Source: an uncultured Bryobacterales bacterium
GTDB taxonomy: Bacteria > Acidobacteriota > Terriglobia > Bryobacterales > UBA6623
Reading direction: 5' to 3'
Assembly: GCA_946887065.1 (NCBI GenBank)
Contig: CAMPKL010000282.1
Location: 1 to 5,544, forward strand
Length of the DNA: 5,544 nt
The notes beneath the pieces were generated by a model. It saw nothing but the letters and a program-made list of their open reading frames with translations. It did no database searches and was not told where the DNA came from. Below, piece by piece: positions 1 through 5,544 of this stretch. How positions within the stretch are numbered: position 1 is the stretch's first letter; each line of letters begins with the position of its first letter. Made by a program: the position numbers and the translations under genes.

Positions 1-2
1 AG

Positions 3-1874
3 GAGCAGGCAATACGTACCCTTGCTGAGGGGTTCACCATTGAAGGTGAGCTCCTTACTAATTCCAGCACTCATTGGATGCAAGCGATCGTGGGACGCCT
101 GCGGCCCGAGGCGTCGACCGCAGCGGCGCAGTCAGAGGCCGATGTGGTTTTCCGCTCGTTCATGGCGGCTTCCGACTATCCCGCCGACATCGTCGCCAAA
201 CGCTTCCATCACATGGAAGCAAGCGCCGCTGCCAGGGGTTTGGATGTGCTCCGCCGTCGATTCTCAGAACCTCTTTATGTGTTGATGGGAATAGTCGGTC
301 TGCTGCTGTTGGTCGCTGTCGCCAACATTGCCAACTTGCTTTTGGCGCGCGGTGTCGCCCGCCGACGCGAGTTCGCCATTCGACTGGCCGTGGGCGCCGG
401 CCGGATGCGGCTCGTACGCCAACTGCTGACCGAGACGACGCTGCTGTTCAGCCTGGGCGCACTCCCAGGAATCGCCTGCGCCAAGTGGGGCATCGGCCTG
501 CTCGAGGGCGTTTTGCAAGAAGGTCGCCGGCCGGTCACCATCGGCGCCGATCTCAATGTGCGCGTTCTCCTGTTCGCCTTGCTCGTTGCGCTGACGGCCG
601 CTCTGGCGTCCGGCCTCATTCCCGCCTGGCGAGCGTTCCGGACCGACCCGCAGGCGGCGATCAAAGAAGGTCAAACACGAACCACTGAATCACGCGGCGC
701 CGGCAGGTTGACGCGGTCGCTGGTCGCCGTCCAGGTCAGCCTTTCGCTCGTTCTGCTGGTGGGAGCGCTTCTTTTCGCCCAGACACTGTCGAAGCTTCGC
801 GATGTCGATACCGGCTTTCAGGGCGATTCGGTTCTGACGATGTCCATCCAGGCGCCCGACGGCCTTGCCGATACCACGGCCTTGTGGTCAAAGGCTCTGA
901 CCGAGATCCGGGCGGCGCCAGGCGTGCGCTCCGCCGCCGTCGCGAATTACACGCCGTTGTCGGGGCGTGACCGCGGCGCGATGGTGCGAGTCAGCGGCTC
1001 CGAGCCGCTAGCCCCCGCGGAATCGACGATTCACATGAACCACGTTTCGGCAGGGTACTTCGAGACCCTAGGCATCGACTTGGTCGACGGCCGTCTCATC
1101 ACGGACCAAGACGTGTCGGGAGCAACGGTAGCCCTCATCAATGAGTCCGCGGCGCGCCGGTTTTTCGGCAATAGACGGCCAATCGGCGAGGCGTTGGAGT
1201 TTCCCAGCAAAGGGCCCGAGGGCGTATATCGCATTGTGGGAATCGTGCGAGACGCAAAACACAGAAACCTCCGCGAGGCCTCTCCGCCTTTCGCCTTCCT
1301 TCCCATACGAGAGCCGCGCGATGTCGATCAAAGGGTCACCTTGATGCTTTATGCAACGAACCCGGGCCAGGAGATGACCCTCATGCCCACGCTGCGAGAG
1401 ACGCTGACAAGCATCGACCCTGGCATCCTGATCTCGGACGTTGCCACCATGCAGGCCCAACTGGAAGTCACGCTGCTGACGGAGCGCTTGATGGCCGGTC
1501 TCTCCATCGCTTTCGGACTGCTCGCCTTGATTCTGGCTGCGGTCGGCCTGTACGGAGTCCTCAGCTATCAGGTGGGCCGGCAGCGGCAGTCCATCGGCGT
1601 CCGCATGGCGCTCGGAGCGACTCCATCCGCTGTGTCGCTGGGCGTTCTGCGGCAGAGCCTCAAGGTCGTCGCAGTCGGCCTCGCCATGGGTGTGCCGTTC
1701 GCCATGGCGGTGGCACGCATGGCGGAAGGAATGCTGTGGGGAGTCACCGCGAGCGAACCGATAATCTATCTCGGCTGCGCTTTGCTCCTGGGCTTTGTGG
1801 CGATCGTCAGCGCCTATCTGCCGGCGCGCCGCGCCTCGACGATCGAGCCGCTGGAAGCCCTACGTCTCGGTTAA
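3..1874 (+). CDS. ADOP-type (MacB/FtsX-like) permease, N-terminus outside window
   Basis: This is an inner-membrane permease subunit of the MacB/FtsX superfamily with the duplicated ADOP layout. The frame is open from base 3, so the 5' end lies off the window; 623 residues are visible, against roughly 800-890 for complete members. Visible residues in order: the end of a first periplasmic MacB-PCD domain (about 1-85); a first FtsX unit with membrane segments near 91-115, 145-167 and 185-208; a membrane segment at about 238-260 that opens the second half; a second periplasmic domain (about 265-490); and a second FtsX unit with segments near 497-523, 553-573 and 586-607. The cytoplasmic signature occurs twice, as RRREFAIRLAVGAGR and RQSIGVRMALGAT, which shows the internal duplication. 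The C-terminus PARRASTIEPLEALR is typical of the family. No ATPase gene is adjacent, in keeping with the 'orphan' name. Substrate and partner are unknown. Confidence 0.93.
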   Translation, partial: EQAIRTLAEGFTIEGELLTNSSTHWMQAIVGRLRPEASTAAAQSEADVVFRSFMAASDYPADIVAKRFHHMEASAAARGLDVLRRRFSEPLYVLMGIVGLLLLVAVANIANLLLARGVARRREFAIRLAVGAGRMRLVRQLLTETTLLFSLGALPGIACAKWGIGLLEGVLQEGRRPVTIGADLNVRVLLFALLVALTAALASGLIPAWRAFRTDPQAAIKEGQTRTTESRGAGRLTRSLVAVQVSLSLVLLVGALLFAQTLSKLRDVDTGFQGDSVLTMSIQAPDGLADTTALWSKALTEIRAAPGVRSAAVANYTPLSGRDRGAMVRVSGSEPLAPAESTIHMNHVSAGYFETLGIDLVDGRLITDQDVSGATVALINESAARRFFGNRRPIGEALEFPSKGPEGVYRIVGIVRDAKHRNLREASPPFAFLPIREPRDVDQRVTLMLYATNPGQEMTLMPTLRETLTSIDPGILISDVATMQAQLEVTLLTERLMAGLSIAFGLLALILAAVGLYGVLSYQVGRQRQSIGVRMALGATPSAVSLGVLRQSLKVVAVGLAMGVPFAMAVARMAEGMLWGVTASEPIIYLGCALLLGFVAIVSAYLPARRASTIEPLEALRLG

Positions 1875-1914
1875 AGTGAGCAGATCCTTCTCGCTCGACG
1901 TGATGGCCCTTCTA

Positions 1915-1944
1915 TTGCCAGTCGCGCCAAGCCTCGCCTAGAAT
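1915..1944 (+). promoter_or_regulatory. Putative sigma70-type promoter of the DUF695-RraB gene
   Basis: A -35-like TTGCCA (1915-1920) and a -10-like TAGAAT (1939-1944) are separated by 18 bases. Transcription would start near 1951, leaving a leader of about 22 bases before the ATG at 1973. The same two hexamers with the same spacing recur before the next gene, which is the best support for this call. No Shine-Dalgarno sequence is seen in the leader; instead it carries a CCTCCTCC run, which is pyrimidine-rich and resembles the anti-SD side. Not experimentally shown. Confidence 0.6.
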
Positions 1945-1972
1945 CCAGGATTCGCCTCCTCCTAAAGATTAA

Positions 1973-2716
1973 ATGACGGAAACCTGGGATTTCTACGCGC
2001 TACGGGTTGAGGACAAGCCCGCCTCCATTTTTGTGGATCTCGGAGTCGAGGCCAGAACCCCCGTGTCGGAGCTCTCACACCTAGCCTACGTCCGGCTTCA
2101 GATGAATCAACCGCGAGCGGACGGTCTTTCAAGTCAAGAAGAATTCGACTCACTTGTTGCCGTCGAACATGCCCTTGAGGCCCATCTGTGTGGTGAACGG
2201 ACGGGTTATGTGGGGCGGTGTACCTCAGATGGCTGTCGAGACTTCTACTTCTATACCTCCGAGCCCGGCTCATGGGAACAGCAGGTGGCCGCTGCGCTCG
2301 CGGAATTCGGCACTTATAGGTACGAGATGGGAACGCAGAAAGACGCCGACTGGTCAACTTACACCAACTTCCTGCTCCCAGGTGAGGTCGATCGGCAGCG
2401 GATACAGAACCGACGTGCCTGCGAAACGCTTGAACGCAATGGCGACAGCCTACTTATCGAGCGAGAGATCGACCATTGGAGCTATTTCCCGAGCGAGACC
2501 GCCTCGCAGGCCTATATTCAGGAGGTCGTCGAGCTGGGATACCGGGTGCGGACCACGTCAACGACCGAATCGGGTAGCCTGCCCTTTCGCGTTCAGGTGT
2601 GGAGGTCAGACGTGCCTTCTTACGCCCTTATCGATGAAACGGCTTTGTCCTTATTCGAGGCTGCGCAGCGGCACCAAGGGGAGTATGACGGCTGGGAGTG
2701 TCCTGTTAAAGCGTAG
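1973..2716 (+). CDS. DUF695 / RraB-domain protein
   Basis: A 247-residue soluble protein with no signal peptide or membrane segment, so probably cytoplasmic. Residues about 1-135 resemble DUF695 (WDFY at 5-8, then KPASIFVDLGV, HLAYVRLQMNQPRADGLSS and a conserved acidic helix at 56-70). Residues about 140-245 resemble the RraB family (regulator of RNase E activity B), ending in the family-like GEYDGWECPV. E. coli RraB binds RNase E and inhibits it; whether this two-domain form does the same is unknown. The ATG at 1973 is directly preceded by an in-frame TAA (1970-1972), so no earlier start is possible, although no ribosome binding site is visible. Codon use is looser than in the next gene: 12 of codons 41-60 end in A or T. 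It has its own predicted promoter, 98 bases after the permease stop, so it is likely monocistronic. Confidence 0.88.
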   Translation: MTETWDFYALRVEDKPASIFVDLGVEARTPVSELSHLAYVRLQMNQPRADGLSSQEEFDSLVAVEHALEAHLCGERTGYVGRCTSDGCRDFYFYTSEPGSWEQQVAAALAEFGTYRYEMGTQKDADWSTYTNFLLPGEVDRQRIQNRRACETLERNGDSLLIEREIDHWSYFPSETASQAYIQEVVELGYRVRTTSTTESGSLPFRVQVWRSDVPSYALIDETALSLFEAAQRHQGEYDGWECPVKA

Positions 2717-2771
2717 CCATGCCGTCATCGGCAGCATCGTCGCCTCACTGCTTCTTTCGGCGACCAGCCTA

Positions 2772-2801
2772 TTGCCAGCCCTGTAGCGCCTCCCCTAGAA
2801 T
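2772..2801 (+). promoter_or_regulatory. Putative sigma70-type promoter of the oxidoreductase gene
   Basis: TTGCCA (2772-2777) and TAGAAT (2796-2801) are 18 bases apart, matching hexamers and spacing of the promoter at 1915-1944. The identity extends over the 10-mer CTATTGCCAG (2769-2778), and the spacer ends in a similar C-rich stretch. Predicted start is near 2808, giving a leader of about 38 bases. A second TAGAAT at 2819-2824 lies downstream without a matching -35 element. Confidence 0.6.
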
Positions 2802-2836
2802 ACGCCTGGGTATCTGTCTAGAATCCAGCAGCTTAC

Positions 2837-2840
2837 GAGG
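2837..2840 (+). promoter_or_regulatory. Ribosome binding site of the oxidoreductase gene
   Basis: GAGG lies five bases before the ATG at 2846. An in-frame TAG at 2819-2821 closes the frame upstream and no other ATG lies between, so this site fixes the start. Confidence 0.6.
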
Positions 2841-2845
2841 ACGCC

Positions 2846-4309
2846 ATGCCGACTGATCAAAGCACCACGACCACCTCCGCGCAGCCCGAACTCAATCGCC
2901 GCAGCTTCGTCAAGACCGCTGCCGCCGTGACGGCCGCCGCGGCAGCCGTCACTTCCACAGGGCCGCTGGTCAAGAAGGCGAAGGCAGCCGAGGAGAAAGT
3001 CCAATACGGCTTCATCGGACCCGGCAGCCGCGGCTACGGACTGTTGAACCGCCACTTGCAGCATGTGCCTACCGGCGAGTGCGTCGCCATCTGCGACATC
3101 TACCAGCCGAATCTCGACAAGGCGATGGAGATCTTCCGCGGCAAGCCCGACGGCACCCCGCCCAAGCCTTACACCGACTACAACGCGCTGCTTGCCGACC
3201 CCAACGTCGAAGCCGTCTTCATCGCGGTGCCTCTTTTCATGCACTTCCCGGTCATGAAGGCCGCTCTCGAAGCCGGCAAGCATGTCTTCTGCGAGAAGTC
3301 GCTCGTTTTTACTCCGGCTGAAGTTCACGGCCTTCGCGCCTTGCACGAAGCCCACCCCGACCAGGTCATCCAGGTCGGCCTGCAGCGCCGCTACAGCGAG
3401 TTCTACCACGCGGCCAAGGCGCTTATCGACGACGGCGCCATCGGCAAGATCACTCACGTTCAGGCCCAATGGCACCGCAACGGCAACTGGCGCCGTATCG
3501 CCTCGCCCGAGATGGAAGAGCAGATCAACTGGCGCATGTATCGTCAATACTCGGGCGGGCTGAGCGCCGAGTTGATGTCGCACCAAGTCGACGTCTCGGA
3601 CTGGTTCATGGGCTCCTCGCCACAGAGCGTGATGGGCGTCGGCGGCATCGATTACTGGAAGGACGGACGCACGACCTTCGACAACATCCAGCTCATCTTC
3701 GAATACCCAGGCGGCGAGAAGCTGCAGTACAGCTCGATCACCACCAATCGCCATCAGCAGGGTCGCCGAGGCCCGGGAGACGGCTGCCGCGAAGTCATCC
3801 TCGGCACCGACGGAGCCATCGAGATCAGCCTCGTTCCCAACGGCGACGGCATGCTCTATCTCGATCGCATGCCGATGCACATGGGCGACAACGAAAAGGG
3901 CGGCGAAGCCTGGACCGCGGGAGCCACCATGGCTTCCGACACCATGGAACAAGGCGAAGGACTGGCCATCATCCCCAACATGGTTGACCTCGACTCCGGC
4001 GAAGTCGGCTTCATTGCCAAAGAAGTCGAGTACGCCAAGCGCTGGATGTACCGCAAGGGCATCCTCACGCCCACCGCGTCCGTCCACGAAGAGTACAAGG
4101 AACTCGAAAGCTTCCTGGACTGCGTACTTACCGGCGCCAAGCCCAAGGCCGATCTCGAAGTCGGTCTGCAAGACTCCATCGCAGTCATGCTCTCGAACTT
4201 GGCGATGGATCAAGAGCGCAAGGTTTACTTCTCAGAAATTGAGGCGATGGGTCTCGACGACGTTCAAATGACCCAGGCGCGCTCTAGCGCTCCGGATGCT
4301 GACGATTAG
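2846..4309 (+). CDS. Tat-exported Gfo/Idh/MocA-family oxidoreductase
   Basis: A complete 487-residue NAD(P)-dependent oxidoreductase-like protein, probably acting on a sugar or cyclitol. It opens with a twin-arginine signal: NRRSFVK (17-23), an alanine-rich hydrophobic stretch (24-37) and a likely AKA-A cleavage site near 45-48, so it is predicted to be folded in the cytoplasm and exported. The Rossmann fold follows, with GFIGPGSRGYG (55-65; glycines 58, 60 and 63). The family EKP motif appears as E150-K151-S152, keeping the catalytic-type lysine but replacing proline. The C-terminal domain has GGLSAELMSHQVDVSDWF (237-254), equivalent to the usual G-x-H-x-x-D segment, with H246 and D249 in the active-site position. 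The length is above the usual 330-400 because of the signal peptide and C-terminal insertions. Exported members are common in Acidobacteriota and Planctomycetota; substrate cannot be told from sequence. The gene has its own promoter and SD, and converges on the TM2 gene across 27 bases. Confidence 0.93.
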   Translation: MPTDQSTTTTSAQPELNRRSFVKTAAAVTAAAAAVTSTGPLVKKAKAAEEKVQYGFIGPGSRGYGLLNRHLQHVPTGECVAICDIYQPNLDKAMEIFRGKPDGTPPKPYTDYNALLADPNVEAVFIAVPLFMHFPVMKAALEAGKHVFCEKSLVFTPAEVHGLRALHEAHPDQVIQVGLQRRYSEFYHAAKALIDDGAIGKITHVQAQWHRNGNWRRIASPEMEEQINWRMYRQYSGGLSAELMSHQVDVSDWFMGSSPQSVMGVGGIDYWKDGRTTFDNIQLIFEYPGGEKLQYSSITTNRHQQGRRGPGDGCREVILGTDGAIEISLVPNGDGMLYLDRMPMHMGDNEKGGEAWTAGATMASDTMEQGEGLAIIPNMVDLDSGEVGFIAKEVEYAKRWMYRKGILTPTASVHEEYKELESFLDCVLTGAKPKADLEVGLQDSIAVMLSNLAMDQERKVYFSEIEAMGLDDVQMTQARSSAPDADD

Positions 4310-4336
4310 CCATCCTCGTTTGGACGCCGTCGGCCG

Positions 4337-4732
4337 TCATTCCCAGTAGAGTACCCGCCGCTCCCGGTCGTCTACGAACTCCCCGGTCGCGACCATCACC
4401 AGGTCGTAAATCCAGCCGACCGAAAAGAGGCCGAAGGTCACCAGCCAAAGCACGCCCGAGCCCGTCCGCCCCACATAGAACCGGTGCAATCCGAGGAAGC
4501 CGCCGAAGACGCACAACAACAGCGTCGTCAGCCGGTTCTTGTCCGAAGGCGGACCCAATTCCCTGGGGCTAGCCGGCAAGCTGCGTTGCGCATGATGCTC
4601 CGGATTCTCCGCATCCCAGCGGCAGCCGCCGCAAAAACGGTCTTCCGCAGCCATCGAGGCGCCGCAATCAGGACAGAAAACTCGTCTTCCCGGCGTTCCC
4701 TCAACCGAACTCATCGCAACCGAATCTTCCAT
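4337..4732 (-). CDS. Zinc-ribbon and TM2-domain membrane protein
   Basis: A 131-residue small membrane protein. The N-terminus has a zinc-ribbon pattern, C20-x2-C23 and C34-x2-C37 (FCPDCGASMAAEDRFCGGC). A polar, proline-rich linker (about 40-63) leads to a TM2 domain: a first membrane helix at about 67-83, the signature GGFLGLHRFYVGRTGSG (77-93), and a second helix at about 94-113 ending in GWIYDLV. TM2 proteins with a zinc ribbon are widespread in bacteria and have no settled function. The first ATG (4732) has no clear SD; the ATG of residue 7 (4714) is an equally possible start and removes only six residues. The gene lies 78 bases downstream of the tRNA on the same strand, so read-through from the tRNA promoter is possible. 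Confidence 0.9.
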   Translation of the reverse strand: MEDSVAMSSVEGTPGRRVFCPDCGASMAAEDRFCGGCRWDAENPEHHAQRSLPASPRELGPPSDKNRLTTLLLCVFGGFLGLHRFYVGRTGSGVLWLVTFGLFSVGWIYDLVMVATGEFVDDRERRVLYWE

Positions 4733-4755
4733 AAGCGTTCACGGCAGGCTACAAG

Positions 4756-4804
4756 CCACACAAGAGCATACGACGAGCGGCCCTGGCCGGTTCAATCTGT
4801 GTGG
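4756..4804. repeat. Inverted repeat CCACACA/TGTGTGG between tRNA and TM2 gene
   Basis: CCACACA (4756-4762) and TGTGTGG (4798-4804) are perfect inverted copies enclosing 35 bases, which themselves contain the smaller palindrome CGGCC-CT-GGCCG (4778-4789). In the minus-strand transcript this could fold just 3' of the tRNA. There is no T-run, so it does not look like a classical intrinsic terminator; a processing signal or a chance repeat are both possible. Confidence 0.4.
4765..4795 (-). promoter_or_regulatory. Weak candidate promoter of the TM2 gene
   Basis: On the minus strand TTGAAC (4795-4790) and TATGCT (4770-4765) are 19 bases apart, with the -10-like box about 32 bases before the TM2 start codon. 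The spacing is longer than ideal and it overlaps an inverted repeat, so support is weak. Confidence 0.25.
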
Positions 4805-4810
4805 AAGTAT

Positions 4811-4886
4811 TGGTCCCGGGGAGTGGAGTTGAACCACCGACCTAGGGGTTATGAGTCCCTCGCTCTAACCACTGAGCTACCCCGGG
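4811..4886 (-). tRNA. tRNA with anticodon CAT (elongator Met or Ile2), CCA encoded
   Basis: A full 76-base cloverleaf reads on the minus strand. The acceptor stem CCCGGGG pairs perfectly with CCCCGGG, followed by discriminator A73 and an encoded CCA. T8-A9 precede a D-arm GCTC/GAGC with loop AGTGGTTA. The anticodon arm AGGGA-CTCATAA-CCCCT carries anticodon CAT with T33 and A37; its closing pair 31-39 is A-C rather than Watson-Crick. The variable loop is AGGTC and the T-arm is GGTGG-TTCAACT-CCACT with one G-T pair (49-65). It is not an initiator, because the acceptor stem lacks the 1-72 mismatch and the anticodon stem lacks the three G-C pairs at 29-31/39-41. Its eight-base D-loop and the TGGTTAGAGC and GGTC segments resemble E. 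coli tRNA-Ile2 (lysidine-modified) more than its elongator tRNA-Met, but identity is unresolved. Confidence 0.93.
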
Positions 4887-5056
4887 ATGTGAACGCGAGA
4901 AGCGCTCCATTTCCATCGTATCTTGGCCGCCGAGGCGGCGCAACAAACCGCTGTCCCATCTAGGGATTACCCTTGCGGCATATAGGACTCTGGTACTGCC
5001 GTAGTGCTGGCTTTTGCCAATGTACAGCTTAGAACTATTCGCGGCATTCTCAACTC
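4887..5056. other. Intergenic region between divergent tRNA and PilZ gene
   Basis: 170 bases without a supported gene. The left part holds the candidate tRNA promoter and its GC-rich inverted repeat. The right part, upstream of the PilZ gene, has no convincing promoter; it contains a small TGGC-TTTT-GCCA hairpin (5008-5019) and a -10-like TAGAAC (5030-5035). Confidence 0.5.
4915..4943 (-). promoter_or_regulatory. Candidate promoter of the tRNA gene
   Basis: On the minus strand TTGCGC (4943-4938) and TACGAT (4920-4915) are 17 bases apart, placing a start about 20 bases before the tRNA 5' end at 4886. The spacer contains a perfect inverted repeat GCCGCC-GA-GGCGGC (4926-4939). Spacing and location fit; the hexamers are only moderate matches. 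Confidence 0.4.
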
Positions 5057-5428
5057 GTGCAGTCGAGCAGAAGTCCCTTCGCGTGGGTTCAAACGGCCCT
5101 GAGCCGGTTCGGCCTCCGTCGAGTGCTGTTCGATCGCCGCTCAGAGCCGCGTGAAGCCGCATCCGGCGAACTGGCGATTACTTGGAGGGACGAAACCAGC
5201 CAAGCGCATCACGCCCGCGTGGAGATGATCAACTTCTCCGAACACGGCGTCGCCTTTCGCGGAGGCCACCGCCTCGACGCCGGAGACATCATCGGCATTC
5301 GGCGCGACGACGGCATCTGCCGCGCCGTGGTGCGTCATGCCAGACCGTTCAACTCCGGGTTCATCATCGGCGTTGAACTTTGCGAGACCTACCGCGTGCC
5401 CGTCGCCGCCAGCTTGGAACTCCACTAA
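5057..5428 (+). CDS. PilZ-domain protein, probable cyclic-di-GMP receptor
   Basis: A 123-residue protein made almost entirely of one PilZ domain. The two cyclic-di-GMP-binding motifs are present: the RxxxR motif as R28-S-E-P-R32 (within DRRSEPRE) and the (D/N)xSxxG motif as N59-F-S-E-H-G64, followed by the expected beta-strand pattern up to about residue 110. No catalytic or membrane segment is attached, so it is predicted to be a cytoplasmic single-domain receptor that passes the second-messenger signal to an unidentified partner (motility, exopolysaccharide or transcription in known cases). The frame closes upstream at TAG 5030-5032 and contains no ATG before the domain. GTG at 5057 is the longest start; GTG at 5123 would also keep the RxxxR motif, starting just five residues before it. 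No SD is visible at 5057. The gene stands alone, divergent from the tRNA. Confidence 0.87.
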   Translation: MQSSRSPFAWVQTALSRFGLRRVLFDRRSEPREAASGELAITWRDETSQAHHARVEMINFSEHGVAFRGGHRLDAGDIIGIRRDDGICRAVVRHARPFNSGFIIGVELCETYRVPVAASLELH

Positions 5429-5441
5429 CGCCCATGCTCCT

Positions 5442-5543
5442 TCACTGCGACATTGCCGGCCGGAAGACCTCGTACAGGCCTCGTTTCTTGAGCAGGCAAG
5501 ACGGAGCAATCCGCTTGCGCGGTTTCCTGCCGTTAAGAATCGG
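5442..5543 (-). CDS. Possible 3' end of an unidentified gene, cut by right edge
   Basis: A minus-strand frame is open from the right edge for 33 codons to a TGA at 5444-5442. The peptide is basic and ends in KKRGLYEVFRPAMSQ. Its composition looks protein-like, and a gene converging on the PilZ stop 13 bases away would fit the tight packing. It is too short to assign to a family. A plus-strand frame from ATG 5434 is also open to the edge, so this call is tentative. Confidence 0.3.
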   Translation of the reverse strand, partial: PILNGRKPRKRIAPSCLLKKRGLYEVFRPAMSQ

Positions 5544-5544
5544 A

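Noticed and set aside
2154..2786. A plus-strand frame ending in a signal-peptide-like stretch (VIGSIVASLLLSATSLLPAL)
   Set aside because: It overlaps the DUF695-RraB gene out of frame. The hydrophobic tail stops at once with no mature protein, and no start codon or SD supports a separate small peptide there.
2719..2856. A 45-codon frame from ATG 2719 spanning the gap before the oxidoreductase gene
   Set aside because: It runs through the predicted promoter and into the next gene, has no SD and reads as an unremarkable S/C/R-rich peptide.
2795..4213. A 472-codon open frame on the minus strand opposite the oxidoreductase gene
   Set aside because: It is the antisense shadow of a GC-rich gene. 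The plus strand has a clear Tat signal, Rossmann motif and active-site residues, while the minus reading shows low-complexity V/D/G/A-rich sequence with no recognisable domain.
4310..4336. Possible shared terminator between the convergent oxidoreductase and TM2 genes
   Set aside because: The 27-base gap has no stem with a T-run on either strand; only short GC-rich partial repeats are present.
4991..5007. Possible sigma54 promoter (TGGTAC...GTGCT) before the PilZ gene
   Set aside because: The required GG-N10-GC spacing is not met; GC lies two bases too far.
5014..5035. TTGCCA and TAGAAC before the PilZ gene, resembling the promoter module found earlier
   Set aside because: The two hexamers are only 10 bases apart, too close for a sigma70 promoter.
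5434..5544. Plus-strand frame from ATG 5434 open to the right edge
   Set aside because: No SD and no recognisable motif; it overlaps the minus-strand frame, which looks slightly more protein-like. Neither can be decided within this window.

Overview
The window looks like a stretch of chromosome from an Acidobacteriota member, possibly of the Bryobacterales/Solibacter type. The main reason is the left-hand gene, which has the layout of the 'acidobacterial duplicated orphan permease' (ADOP) family. A Tat-exported Gfo/Idh/MocA oxidoreductase and generally GC-rich codon third positions fit this. The assignment is by family resemblance only; no search was run.

Layout. (1) 3-1874, plus strand: the C-terminal three quarters of an ADOP/MacB-FtsX-type permease that enters from the left edge. 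(2) 1973-2716, plus: a cytoplasmic DUF695-RraB protein of unknown role, with looser codon use than its neighbours. (3) 2846-4309, plus: a complete Gfo/Idh/MocA-family oxidoreductase with a twin-arginine signal. (4) 4337-4732, minus, convergent with the previous gene: a small membrane protein with an N-terminal zinc ribbon and a TM2 domain. (5) 4811-4886, minus: a tRNA gene with anticodon CAT and an encoded CCA end. (6) 5057-5428, plus, GTG start: a PilZ-domain protein, probably a cyclic-di-GMP receptor. (7) At the right edge, a tentative 3' end of a minus-strand gene.

The genes do not form an evident operon or pathway. They look like individually transcribed housekeeping and accessory genes. 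The strongest regulatory signal is a near-identical sigma70-like promoter, TTGCCA-N18-TAGAAT, in front of both the DUF695-RraB gene and the oxidoreductase gene, with a further copy of the -10 segment just before the latter. I found no CRISPR array, insertion sequence, phage gene or convincing new multi-gene system. The points most worth a second look are the repeated promoter module, the A31-C39 mismatch and uncertain Met/Ile identity of the tRNA, the DUF695-RraB protein, and the exported oxidoreductase with an altered EKP motif.
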